64,000 nt of DNA from Pilaira anomala (taxonomy: Eukaryota > Mucoromycota > Mucoromycetes > Mucorales > Mucoraceae), in contig JAIXMQ010000002.1 in the NCBI GenBank assembly GCA_025716855.1, forward strand, positions 124,001-188,000, in the 5' to 3' direction. The first letter of the stretch is position 1. Each line of letters begins with the position of its first letter. Under the pieces are notes generated by a model. It saw only the letters and a list, made by a program, of their open reading frames with translations. It was not told the origin of the DNA and did no database searches. Position numbers and translations under genes: made by a program. Shown in pieces: positions 11,555 to 21,123 of the stretch.

Positions 11555-11661
11555 TTAGGAACTGGCGTCATTAAGTTAACGCATTCAGAAAGGACAGTAC
11601 TGCAGTAGGGTTCAACCCCTGCCCGCGACGGTGGAGAATCTTCCTTCAAGTTTTTTTTTTT
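11555..11661 (+). other. tRNA-like Pol III-type segment (possible SINE head or tRNA relic)
   Basis: An A-box-like stretch TGGCGTCATTAAG (11563-11575) is followed 33 bp on by a strong B-box match GGTTCAACCCC (11609-11619), which sits in an imperfect GCAG/CTGC hairpin, and then by an 11-T run (11651-11661) that could be a Pol III terminator. A normal tRNA cloverleaf could not be folded by eye: the anticodon arm and acceptor stem do not close. It is therefore called tRNA-like, not tRNA. Confidence 0.35.
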
Positions 11662-11959
11662 CAAAGGTAACTGTATATGTTTAAAAATTAGAAGAAAAGT
11701 GAAGGAAAGAAACTAATGTCCATTCTTTATGTTTTTTATGAGGTTTTTGATTTACAATTTATAATGTTTTGCTTGTACTTTTAATATTAAAATAAATAAA
11801 AATGCCCTTGAGCTTCCATTTGCTTATTATGTAAATGGATCACAACAAAGAGGGGAGCTTTGTATGTATGATTACACTATTTCCGTTTGAAATAAAAAAA
11901 AATAGAGATAATTCCCACTCCAAAATCCTTTTTCGATTTTTATAACAATTGTTTTAAAC

Positions 11960-12870
11960 AGAATGAATTCGTACAAGGAAAAACCTTTAACAAGGAGGGT
12001 GATGAGCTCCATGTTTTCTCAATAGAGTTAGATGACAAAGCTTACCTCTTCAGCTAATCACCACTTATGACATTAATCTTGATTTGAAGCCGTCGCAGAG
12101 GCAAGTAGTTCGAGAGAACCAAATCGATGAAAATACAATAGAACAAGTAGTTCCTATCGTCATGGATATCAATAAAAGAATTATTTCTTCTTGATAAACG
12201 AAACTAATATGAGTATTCATGCTGCCGCTGCGCAAATCAAACTACCCCAAAATACTGCCCAAGGCTGGACTGAAAAAAGCGAGCAAGTCAATGATGGTGA
12301 GATGGAAATTAGAGAGACGGGTAGCATGTCAATAGGAAGACCTAGAAAGCTGTAAGAGGCCATAAAGTTTTTCTCGCATGTCTAATTGATGATAAGCCCT
12401 CCGTAGTTCATGAAATGACGGACGGTTTGGTAAACCAATTTGCTGAGTTTGAAGTATTAAACATTAGTATTTAAACGGACCCACTTTCAAGTTGTTAAAG
12501 TGCATCCATCGTCACTGGATAGATATGGACTTCGTCAAGAAATACGCAATTATTATGATAGCATGGTCGAAGAAAGGTATAAGAGCTTTAATAACCGTAC
12601 CTAAAACTAGGGTAAAAACAATGACAATACTTCGGACCGTATCATCAATGGGTGTAGTAAATATAAAGCTTAACTGACCCAAAGTTACTGCTTCTGTTAA
12701 AAAAAGAAAAACGACTGGAGGTACTTCTTCCTCGAAAACGGTAGTGATGGGATTGTAGGTAATAACAGGCCATTACTTCAATTTTATTGCTAATACCTTT
12801 GGATACTATGGATCAACAAGAGACATTTAAAGGGCATTATATACATACATACTTAGAGCATCCACAGCCG
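11960..12870 (+). pseudogene. Decayed Tc1/mariner-like (IS630-type) transposase
   Basis: Fragments in several frames follow the order of a transposase family frequent in Mucoromycota. In order they are an N-terminal leader (LDLKPSQRQVVRENQIDENT), a helix-turn-helix segment (NMSIHAAAAQIKLPQNTAQG), GRPRKL, then DMDFVKKYAIIMIAWSKKGI followed by ALITVPKTRVKTMTIL, then VTASVKKRKTTGG, HYFNFIAN and LDTMDQQETFKGHYI. The catalytic DDE residues cannot all be traced because of stops and frameshifts. No terminal inverted repeats were recognised. This could be the kind of transposase that once moved the TA-flanked MITEs nearby, but no direct evidence links them. Confidence 0.65.
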
Positions 12871-13531
12871 TGTAGCTAAATCCTTGAATTATCTAAAATA
12901 GTTGAAAAGTTAGCACAAATTATCCTCAATCATATAGCGGCAGCTATTCTAAAATAGATTCTGAATAAATTTACTTAAAAATATACCATAGATAGAATAC
13001 GTTTAAGATAATTTTTTTGTAGAGGTTTCTTAAACAGCAGTAAAATCGCATAATGAATAGCAAAACCACTGGAGATCAGTTCTAATTGCTATTTTAGGTA
13101 ATGAAAATTCCGAACTTTACAATAAATATATCAAGTTCTTACTGTGTTCTACATAAACGCTATCAAGCATTTGTAAAGCCTCATTCAGAACTATATCAAT
13201 TGTTCTCTCAATATTAATTTAAGGAATCTTTGTTGTTGATTTGACCAGATATTGGATAACTTATTTGTAAACTTAAAGTGTAGAAGCACTTTATATTTTA
13301 AAGAGGTCTAATCAAATTGACCAACTAATTTTCGGAAAAAGTGTCCAGGCTTATGACCATTACACAAAACACACAATGGTACCACATTTATTTGTTGTAA
13401 CATTTACATATTTCCCTTTTGTTTTGAAAAATCCAAATAATTACTTTTTGTCGAAGTTGACTACAGATTAGTTTAATTTTTTTTTTCTTTATTACAAAAA
13501 AAAAGCCAAACACAAGTTATAAAAATTCGAT
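12871..13531. other. Intergenic, between the transposase relic and RPL24
   Basis: About 660 bp with no supportable gene. The last 100 bp are probably the RPL24 3' flank. Confidence 0.5.
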
Positions 13532-14302
13532 TTAACGAGAGGTGGCAGCAGCCTTAGGGGCGAAACCCTTGGCACCTTGCTTGCTAACCTTAGCTTGAGA
13601 ACCCTAATACACATACAACATTAAAAAAATGAATCTGTTTTTTTACACTAATAATAACTTACGGCAGGGTTGGCAGCCTTCTTGGCAGCAGCAGCAGCCT
13701 TCTTAGCATCCTTAGACTTGGAGATGGCAGCTTGACGAGCAGCAGCACGGGCATCAGGCTTTTGGTTACGCTTGGCACGAATGGCATCCCAAGAGGCACC
13801 AACAACAGCACGTTCGTGCTTGACGGTACGACGAGAACGCTTCTTTTGGAATTCTTCTTGCATACCCTTCTTATTCAAACGACGGTAGATGACGGTCCAT
13901 TTGATCTTACGGGGGTTCAAACGTTGAATGAAGTAAGAAGCGGCCTTACCGCTGATGAAACGGAAATGCTATAAAAAAAGAGAAAAATATATATAAATAT
14001 CTACATGGTGTTGTTGTGGTTGTTGGTTGTTATTATTATTGTTTCAGTCAACTTACTCTATAATAGAAAAAAAAAATAGCGTTAGTTTCTACCAAGTACT
14101 TCAAAATGTCTCTTTCTCTCTCTGTCTCTAGCTTTATTACCTGCTATCAATACGAACGTAAGTCTTACCCTTGGAAGGGTAGATCTTGTGGCCAGAGAAA
14201 GCACAAATCTCAAGCCTATAAAATTAAAAAAAAATCATATGTCTTTGTCAATCATCTGCTTTATCGTTTGGATGGATTCTTTGTGATTGATCATTACTTC
14301 AT
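13532..14302 (-). CDS. RPL24: 60S ribosomal protein L24 (eL24), with an apparent 1-nt exon
   Basis: Large-subunit ribosomal protein. Exons, 5' to 3' on the minus strand, are 14302-14298 (ATGAA), 14215-14141, 14057 (single A), 13968-13663 and 13603-13532, giving 152 residues. Conserved sequence includes LEICAFSGHKIYP, GKTYVRIDSRHFRFISGKAA, NPRKIKWTVIYRR, KKRSRRTVKHERAVVGASWD, and a Lys/Ala-rich tail. Exon 2 ends with AG of an incomplete codon and exon 4 opens in phase 0 with CAT, so one base is missing. A perfect acceptor and donor (CTATTATAG, A, GTAAGTTG) within the intervening 172 nt supply it as AGA (Arg), at the position of Lys in human eL24. The two resulting introns are 83 and 88 nt, normal for this genome. 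Divergent from the RbfA-like gene, with 233 bp between start codons. Confidence 0.92.
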
Positions 14303-14535
14303 CTTGAATTATGGATGTATGGCGAAAGAGGAGGGTATTACGCTGTATCAAGCAGATCCACTTGCCTTCAAACTTTGGTAATCTGAAATCTCTGCCTCTC
14401 TTTCTATATCTTCGGTCCGGAACTTACTCGATTCTTCGGACTTTAATGAGAGAGGGGAAAAAAGCCTTTCCCTCGTATGATGTATATATTTTTTTTACGC
14501 CTACTCTCTCTATCTCTCTTTAACTTTATTTCACC
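14303..14535. promoter_or_regulatory. Bidirectional promoter, RPL24 and RbfA-like gene
   Basis: Only 233 bp separate the two divergent start codons. The region contains CT-rich runs near 14500-14525 just upstream of the RbfA-like ATG. Shared control of a cytosolic ribosomal protein and a mitochondrial ribosome factor is an inference from spacing. Confidence 0.5.
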
Positions 14536-15341
14536 ATGCAGTTTATTAAACAAGTAGTACCTACAACTCAAAGAGCTTTTTTGATAAGAGCTATGTCTAC
14601 TGCAACAAAAGAAGCAAAACCTATCAAATTTCCTCGTTACAGTCCACAAAACCAACAGATCTTGGACGACACTATGATCCCTGGCCCTTGTCTTCGTTTT
14701 TTCAAAACCAAACGAGAAAAAAAACGACATGACAATGGTAAACTGGTAAATAATTCTTTAAAAAACTCGAGAAAAAAAAATAATTACTAATTTATATAAT
14801 AAAGATCTCTCCTGATACAGGTGCTTTGGATTTATACACATCACCTGCTCGACCTATCAATTATAACGAATTTGATTCTACACCAACGATTGCACAAGAA
14901 AGATTATCCGAGCGATTGAATCGAGCCATATCTACCATGTATACTTTAGAGACTTTACCTACGAAATGGGTTACATTAGATCATTTAACTATTCGAGGTG
15001 TCAAAGTTTCTAGAAATTTAAGAAAATGTCGAGTATTATATGAACCTACTTCAACTGTCAAAAAAGAAAGAGTAAGTAAAAGAGAGAAAGAAAAAGAAGA
15101 ATAAAGGGGAATTAAACAGTTTTTTTTTTTTTTTAATTATTATTATTAGGGAAATGTACATCGTGCTTTACAGGATTATACCCCACTATTAAATACATTT
15201 ATTCGAACGCATGCACAATTAAAGCGACCATTATCTATAAAATTCATTCCAGACACACAATCAAAAGAATTAGAAGATATATTCCATCGACTTGAAGCCG
15301 AGGATAATTTATTACAAGATGATAAAAATCAATTAGATTAG
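14536..15341 (+). CDS. Mitochondrial ribosome-binding factor A-like protein
   Basis: Three exons (14536-14737, 14821-15071, 15150-15341) give 214 residues. The N-terminus (MQFIKQVVPTTQRAFLIRAM) is basic and hydroxylated, as in mitochondrial presequences. The middle and end fit the RbfA fold: AQERLSERLNRAISTMYT, LTIRGVKVSRNLRKCRVLYE, HRALQDYTPLL with LRRP-type KRPLSIKFIPD. RbfA proteins bind the small ribosomal subunit during late assembly; a mitochondrial role is inferred from the presequence. The last nine bases of its coding sequence overlap the last nine of the convergent aspartic protease gene. An alternative is another KH-like mitochondrial ribosome protein, which is less likely. Confidence 0.72.
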
Positions 15342-16683
15342 TACTTTTTTATAAGCTGGATCAGTAAAATCTTTATCTTCTATCGCTTTAGCAAATCCCA
15401 ATCGATGTTGTCCCATATCAAATACCTTATATTTTATAGAATTGTTATTATTATTATTTTGCATAAAAAAAGTTAGACTTTTTTCTTTTTTTTTTTACTT
15501 ACTGTATAAAAGTTTCTCATAAACACATCACCTAAAATCCATGTATTTTCATGCTCCATTTCTTGACTTGAGACACCTGATAAACATTGTGTACTTGTTG
15601 AACTGATTGGTGTCAAAAATAATTTATCACTTGGCACGGTTAATGTGGTATCACCTAAATGAATCAATAGCGGTTCTAATCCATTCACACTTTTACAAGG
15701 AAACGACCAAGTACCATCTCCATTACTTTTTGCATTTGGTATAGCTTCATGATACAATTTAGCATCTTCTGTATTCATGATAATCAAAGTAGAGCCACTA
15801 TCCACAATTGCTTTTCTATTTTCAAAGGTATGCTCTTGAAACTCAAATTTATCTACAGACACCATCCAATAACTTGTATCTATATTTTCTACATACTCAA
15901 TTTCACCTTCAAATCGACTATGATCAATTCCACCAAAATCGATTTCGCCGGCATTATGTTGAGAATAAATTGCAAATACAGGTTGATCCACTAAATTTTG
16001 TTCAATCATAGATTGAAATGGTGGATCATGTTGTGAACTACTTAAGCCAGAGAGTCCTAAGCCAAAGATTCCATGAAACGGTGATCCAATAAAGTCGCGT
16101 GATAAAGTATAAGCATCTGCAAGTACTTGGTTTTTAATTATGATTTTATCATCGGCTAAGCGCACTGTATCTTTGCCCAAGTTGCCTTGCATTGATCCAG
16201 TACCATAATCTACTTGAATCGTCTCTACATCGTCTTCTTCATCTTCTTCTCCGTCTTCTTTTTCAGAATTGTATGAATTTGATTGATAGTGATCGAATTT
16301 CTTGTGACTTGAACAAATATCGCTTTCACATTTAGAGGATACTACCCATAGATCTGAACTACCTGTATCAAATATCACATTAAACTTTTGCGGTGGTGTA
16401 CCTACACTAATCTCTCCATAATAACCTAAAGTAAAGACGACAGATGAATAAAACAAGCCTAATAAAAAAACGGGTCTTTCTTTAATTTACCACTGCCATG
16501 ATTATATGCAGTTTGCTTTTGTTTTGCTAAAAAGGAAACTACTTGGTTTTTTTGTGTATTGTTATGTACTTGATCTTTTACTAACGCGATTTTAAACTGA
16601 CGTTTGTTGGTTTCGATTGGTTTAGATTGTCCAAATGGAACGAACAATAAAGATAAAAAGATGGCTTCGGATAAGAAGAGCAT
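15333..16683 (-). CDS. Pepsin-family (A1) aspartic endopeptidase, secretory
   Basis: Three exons (16683-16491, 16425-15503, 15425-15333) encode 402 residues. A signal peptide is visible at the N-terminus (LSEAIFLSLLFVPFGQS), then a propeptide of about 50 residues rich in Lys/Gln. The mature enzyme has both catalytic motifs, FDTGSSDLWV and IVDSGSTLI, the flap sequence VDYGTGSM, ILGDVFMRNFY and the C-terminal VFDMGQHRLGFAKA. Length and the YYGEISVGTPPQKF start of the mature chain match fungal vacuolar and secreted pepsins. Just before the flap there is an unusual acidic insert (SEKEDGEEDEEDD). Whether it is secreted (rhizopuspepsin-like) or vacuolar (saccharopepsin-like) is not decided. The stop codon lies inside the 3' end of the convergent RbfA-like gene. 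Confidence 0.9.
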
Positions 16684-17089
16684 GGTGATGCAGGGAGAGA
16701 GATAAAGTATATATTTTAAAGTTATTTTTTTAAACTATTTTATAAGGGTTGACATGTAATATTTGTTGGTTTTAAAATAGACTGTATTAACAAACTGATT
16801 TTTTTTTACTTTATTATTCTTTTACGCACAGAGAATTTTTCTAGAAGCCCAAGTAGATTAATAAAAAAAAGTGTTCTTTTTTTATTTTACAGTGGGACAC
16901 ATTGATAATTAAAATAGTTTTAATTATTTGATGCATTGGTTTTATGCGTATCAAAATTTATATTACTACCAGTATGTTTATGCTATCAGTTTGTATAATT
17001 TACCGACACATACTTTATACGTATTAATAGCTTGGTAAATCCGAGGCTCATTATACTTGTTTACCCCCCTAAAACAATGATATTTTCTT
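16684..17089. other. Upstream region of the aspartic protease gene
   Basis: About 400 bp of AT-rich sequence with no gene; likely contains the protease promoter next to 16684. Confidence 0.5.
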
Positions 17090-17300
17090 TTATTGTAAAT
17101 ATGTACATCTTTGCAGAAACTAATTAGCAAAATATTTGTTTTTATTTACAATAACTAAACTTAAACTGATATGGTTGATAAAGTACAAGCGCAATGTTAG
17201 TTCAGCCTTTGTTTAATACATAAAGCACAAAAGGCACCATATAAACACATCTCCACCACAGTCAGGAACTCCAAAGGCCAAAAGCCTGCGTCATAAACCG

Positions 17301-17337
<37 letters not shown>

Positions 17338-17355
17338 TGATGCCAAGAATTCACC
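17090..17355 (+). repeat. Interspersed hairpin-bearing repeat, copy 1
   Basis: About 265 bp that recurs in the same orientation at 38450-38690, with roughly 90% identity by eye. It starts with a 12-bp perfect hairpin stem (17090-17101 with 17143-17154), enclosing a smaller TTTGC/GCAAA stem, continues through AAACTGATATGGTTGATAAA and CACATCTCCACCACAGTCAG, has an AGGC-CAAAA-GCCT hairpin (17275-17287), then a T-run (34 T, 17303-17336) and TGTGATGCC...AAGAATTCACC. There is no coding capacity. It could be a SINE-like or structured-RNA family. Confidence 0.7.
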
Positions 17356-17669
17356 AAAAATAAAGACTTCTGCTTGAAGAGAGAAATACTTTTATTCATT
17401 TTTTTATTGATAAAAATCAGTATCTTTGCTCATGGAAGAAAGTCTATCATTATGCTTTAATGTGCCTCTATATCGATATACTAAACGATAGAGGATTTAT
17501 CATAATTTTACTTCACCATTTTGCTTTAATTTTAATTCGATAAGAAGCTCTCACAACACTATAGTTTCAACTGTTAAAAAAAAAGGGTAATAGAAATGTC
17601 ATTTTTGATTTTTCACAAAATTTCAAGAATTTTCTTTTTATTTATTTATCAATACAATGTATTTATCGA
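17356..17669. other. 3' flank of the histone-fold gene
   Basis: About 310 bp of AT-rich DNA without a gene, between the repeat and the stop codon at 17670. Confidence 0.5.
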
Positions 17670-18538
17670 TTACTCTCCAAGAAGCCATTCGACAATAGTA
17701 ATTTCTTCTTGTTCATCCCATTCGTCGTCTTGTAAGAACCATTCTTCATCGCCATCAACCAAACCGCGTTCTTCTTTTTCGTCATGATGAGCTTCTTTAA
17801 TGATAGGAGGGTCAGTTTGGACACCTTGATCAATACCAACACGACGAACCACGGGTGGTTGCTTTTGAGCAATCATTGATTTTCTTTCAAAGGCAGAAGG
17901 ATCTTGTTGAAGGTATAAGAACCTTTCACGGCGAGGCATATGAGATACACGTTGATGAGCAACATCTTCGTCCAGCGTAGATGCGCGTTCAAATTTAAGT
18001 ACTTTATCTAACACTGCATTACTATTATTATTAGATGCACTTAAATAAATTCCCTTCGAGGCCGTATTATTATTTTCAATATCTTCTGTTTTTTGTTGCT
18101 GTTGTTGTTGTAATAACTCTTGCTGTAATTGTAATTGTTCTTTTAATTGTTGTTGACGTAATTGTCGAAGAACGGATCTACGATGTGCTGCAGGTGGAAT
18201 TACACTCACTTGCTCTTCAGGCTTTAAAATATCGTCCCATTGTTTAATTGATACACTAACTGATCCGACATTAGATCCACGTTGACGCAACAAGATATCT
18301 TGATGGTATTTTTCAGTTGCGTAACTCTCATGCATAGAACGACGACGGTTGTTACCTACCATTGATGCTCGTTTAGCTACCATACTAGAAGGCCTTTCAG
18401 GAGATAATGTTGCTGCCTTTTTTCTAGGAATAGCGATACCAACTTCTGATGGTGTATTCACAGTAGGAGTGGTGGGAGTAGTATTGGTAATATTCACTGT
18501 TGTATCGGTATTATAGGTATCAGTAGAGACATCATTAT

Positions 18539-18573
<35 letters not shown>

Positions 18574-20769
18574 TCATTAGTAGTAGTGTCATTAATAGTA
18601 GCAGTAGTTATAGAAGCAGTAGTAATAGTAACAGGTTCTTCAGTCAATGTTGTAGTTTCTTCAGTCATAATAACAGAATCTTCTTTTTTCTTGGGTAAAA
18701 TCATTGTAGGAGTAGGGTCTACAGGTGGCATTGGGCTATCTAAAGTAATAGATTCTTCTTTGGCTCTCTTTAGGTTTTCACGACTCTTTCTGCTACTAAC
18801 ACTACTTCTTCGAAGAACCATACCATTAAGAGGAATTGATTTAGTTGGTTTTGGTAAAGGAGGTTCTTGAACATTATGAAGTGATAAGCTATCAGCTAAA
18901 GGAGAAGGAATAACAGACGCAGGTGGAGGTATGCTAGCAACGGAAGATATGTCTGAAGAAATAGAATCAGTGCTTGCAGAAGAGGGTATGATTACTGATG
19001 GTGGTGATGATGATTTAGTAACAGTATTCAATTTTGGTAAGGGAGTAGTTGTTGATTTCGTGGTTGAAGAAGAAATCGAAGTAGTAGGAGTGTTTACTAC
19101 AGGCAAAGATTTAATTATTGGAGTAGATAAAACTGGAGCAACAGATATGAGTGGAGATAAAGGAGTTGGAGGAGCTTCACGAGGGTTTTCAAAACGAGAT
19201 TTTTCACTAACCGAAAAACTTTTTTTACTAAGAGGAGAAGAGGGTGTAGTATTTGATAGTTTTGGTACTTCAATTGATCCAGTAGTAGTAACAGTAGTAT
19301 GATTCGATTTATTACTATGCGTTGACCTTTTACTATGCGTTGTTTTTACACTATTTGTTGTATTTTGACGGACAAGTGGTGAAGAAGGTCTTGAAGGTAT
19401 TGATGCAGATAGTCTAGGAGAAGAAGTTGATCTACGTTCCCAAGTTAATGGAGGCGGATGTAATTCATCTTTTGTTTGATCTTTTACTTCAATTGATCTT
19501 AGTCTGTTTGGTGTCAATGATACTTTGACAGTTCCGCCTGATTTTATCAAGTCATCAAAATTCATACTTGGAGCATCAGGGTCGTACACAGATCCAACTG
19601 GTGAAGAAGCACGTGGTGGTACATCTCCACTAAATGAGTTTCGATTATTCTTGAATAAATGAAACGTGGATTTACGATTATTATTATTACTACTATTGAG
19701 TGTATAATTACTAGTTTGTGACATGGCTGATTGTGGTCTCATTTCGGGCATTCTTGATCCTGTACTCTTTCTATTATCGTTAAAGTCAAAATCCATATCG
19801 TCAAATGTAATATCCAAAAATGAACCAGTGTCATCTGTGTGTAACAATTCATTAATTATATTACTTTTTTTTATGTCTAAATAAAAACTTACGTTGATCA
19901 GGTGTATAGCTTTTTCTATTTGGTGTTGCTGGTGTTGCTGCCGGTAAATATGAGTTTCTAGCTTTATTAGCGTTTAAATTGATTAAACCAGCACGTTTCT
20001 ATACATATAATGTTAGTTATATGGTTCATAAAAACATAATCATTTTTTTTTCTACATACCTCCATTTTATCTCTTAAATCCATACGATGAAATACATCAC
20101 CCAATTGAATATCATCTACCAAAGCTAAAAATACTTCTTTAACACGTACATAATCTGTATCTTCATGTTCAGCAGTCATTGCAACAGCAGTTAATAAATA
20201 TTCAGCAATATGCTCCATGACAGTTGTAACATAAATAGCGACAATAGGTGAAATTGCAACCTTCATATTTTCTTCAATTCGTTTATTTCGAATTGATTTT
20301 TGTAAATATAATTGATCATCTTTATCAGCCAAAGTACAATATTCAAAACATTTCTCTCGTAATAAAGGAACTGCTTCATCTAATGGAAACTTATTCTCAC
20401 CGCCTAAACTACGCATTTTTTCATATAGTTCATAATCAATCGATTCAGTTTCTGTAAATGTCTTAACTTCGAGTTCTGCCTCTACTATAGCATTTTTACC
20501 AAGTGTAGACGGTAGTAATCCAAACACAATTGATTTGATATTCGATAGGTCCAGTGATAGAGAACATGTCAATAAGAGAACGATAAATTCGTCAAGAAAT
20601 TGGTTGATAGCTTGTAAAGCGTCTGTTGACACTCGATAAGGTCCAATCTCGGAGATGATGGCATTCGCTGCTCTTTGACAAATGTAGTGTTCATCTTTAT
20701 AAAATAAAAATATTAAGTTAATTTTTTTTATTATTATTTATGTATGTACGTGCGTTTACCTAATGTCAT
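17670..20769 (-). CDS. Histone-fold-like N-terminus with long disordered Ser/Thr-rich tail
   Basis: Four exons (20769-20760, 20694-20060, 19998-19893, 19834-17670) give 971 residues. The first about 215 residues are ordered: HYICQRAANAIISEIGPYRV then STDALQAINQFLDEFIVLLL and a second helical block ending DLRDKMEKRAGL. Together these resemble a histone-fold or bromodomain-associated helical module. The rest is low complexity: many Ser/Pro/Thr stretches with repeated SRKS-like sites, a long Thr/Asn tract, a Gln-rich coiled region (LRQLRQQQLKEQLQLQQELL) and an acidic C-terminus. Function is not recognised; a chromatin or scaffolding role is only a guess. Exon 1 is just 10 nt. Numerous antisense open frames here are by-products of the repeats. 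Divergent from GUA1. Confidence 0.75.
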
Positions 20770-21123
20770 TAAATTATTTTATTATTATTATTATTGTTAT
20801 TATTATTAGCTTTTATTTATATGTATGTACGTTGCGAAAAAAAAATGAATAAACAAGTGGCAAAAAGTAACGCCTTAAAAAAGAGTAAAGAAAAAATAAT
20901 TATCGTGTGTTTGTTATTTTGGGTACAAGAAAGAGAAATGAAGCGTGAACAAGTACCTTTTCAGTTTTTAAAAAAGTTTATTGTTTGTTGTGACTTGTTT
21001 CATGTGACGATTTGTGTTTTTGCAGTGTTTCGATTTAACAAGTTTGTATGGAAAATATTTTTTTTTTCTTCTTTTTTTTTGTCCTCTTCTATCTCTTAAC
21101 AAGAATTTACATACGTATACACT
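20770..21123. promoter_or_regulatory. Intergenic region between divergent histone-fold gene and GUA1
   Basis: 354 bp between start codons. It contains a long T/C-rich leader (about 21059-21095) immediately 5' of GUA1, as in other well expressed genes of this window. A 101-codon open frame here is not supported. Confidence 0.5.

Noticed and set aside
11600..11640. A functional tRNA gene
   Set aside because: The B box is good but anticodon and acceptor stems do not form on either strand.
17663..19302. Several open frames on both strands inside the histone-fold gene
   Set aside because: They arise from low-complexity Thr/Ser/Asn repeats of the minus-strand gene; they have no motifs and the main frame is continuous with upstream exons.
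20794..21099. 101-codon frame upstream of GUA1
   Set aside because: Composed of leader-type low-complexity DNA and ends in the pyrimidine tract just before the GUA1 ATG.
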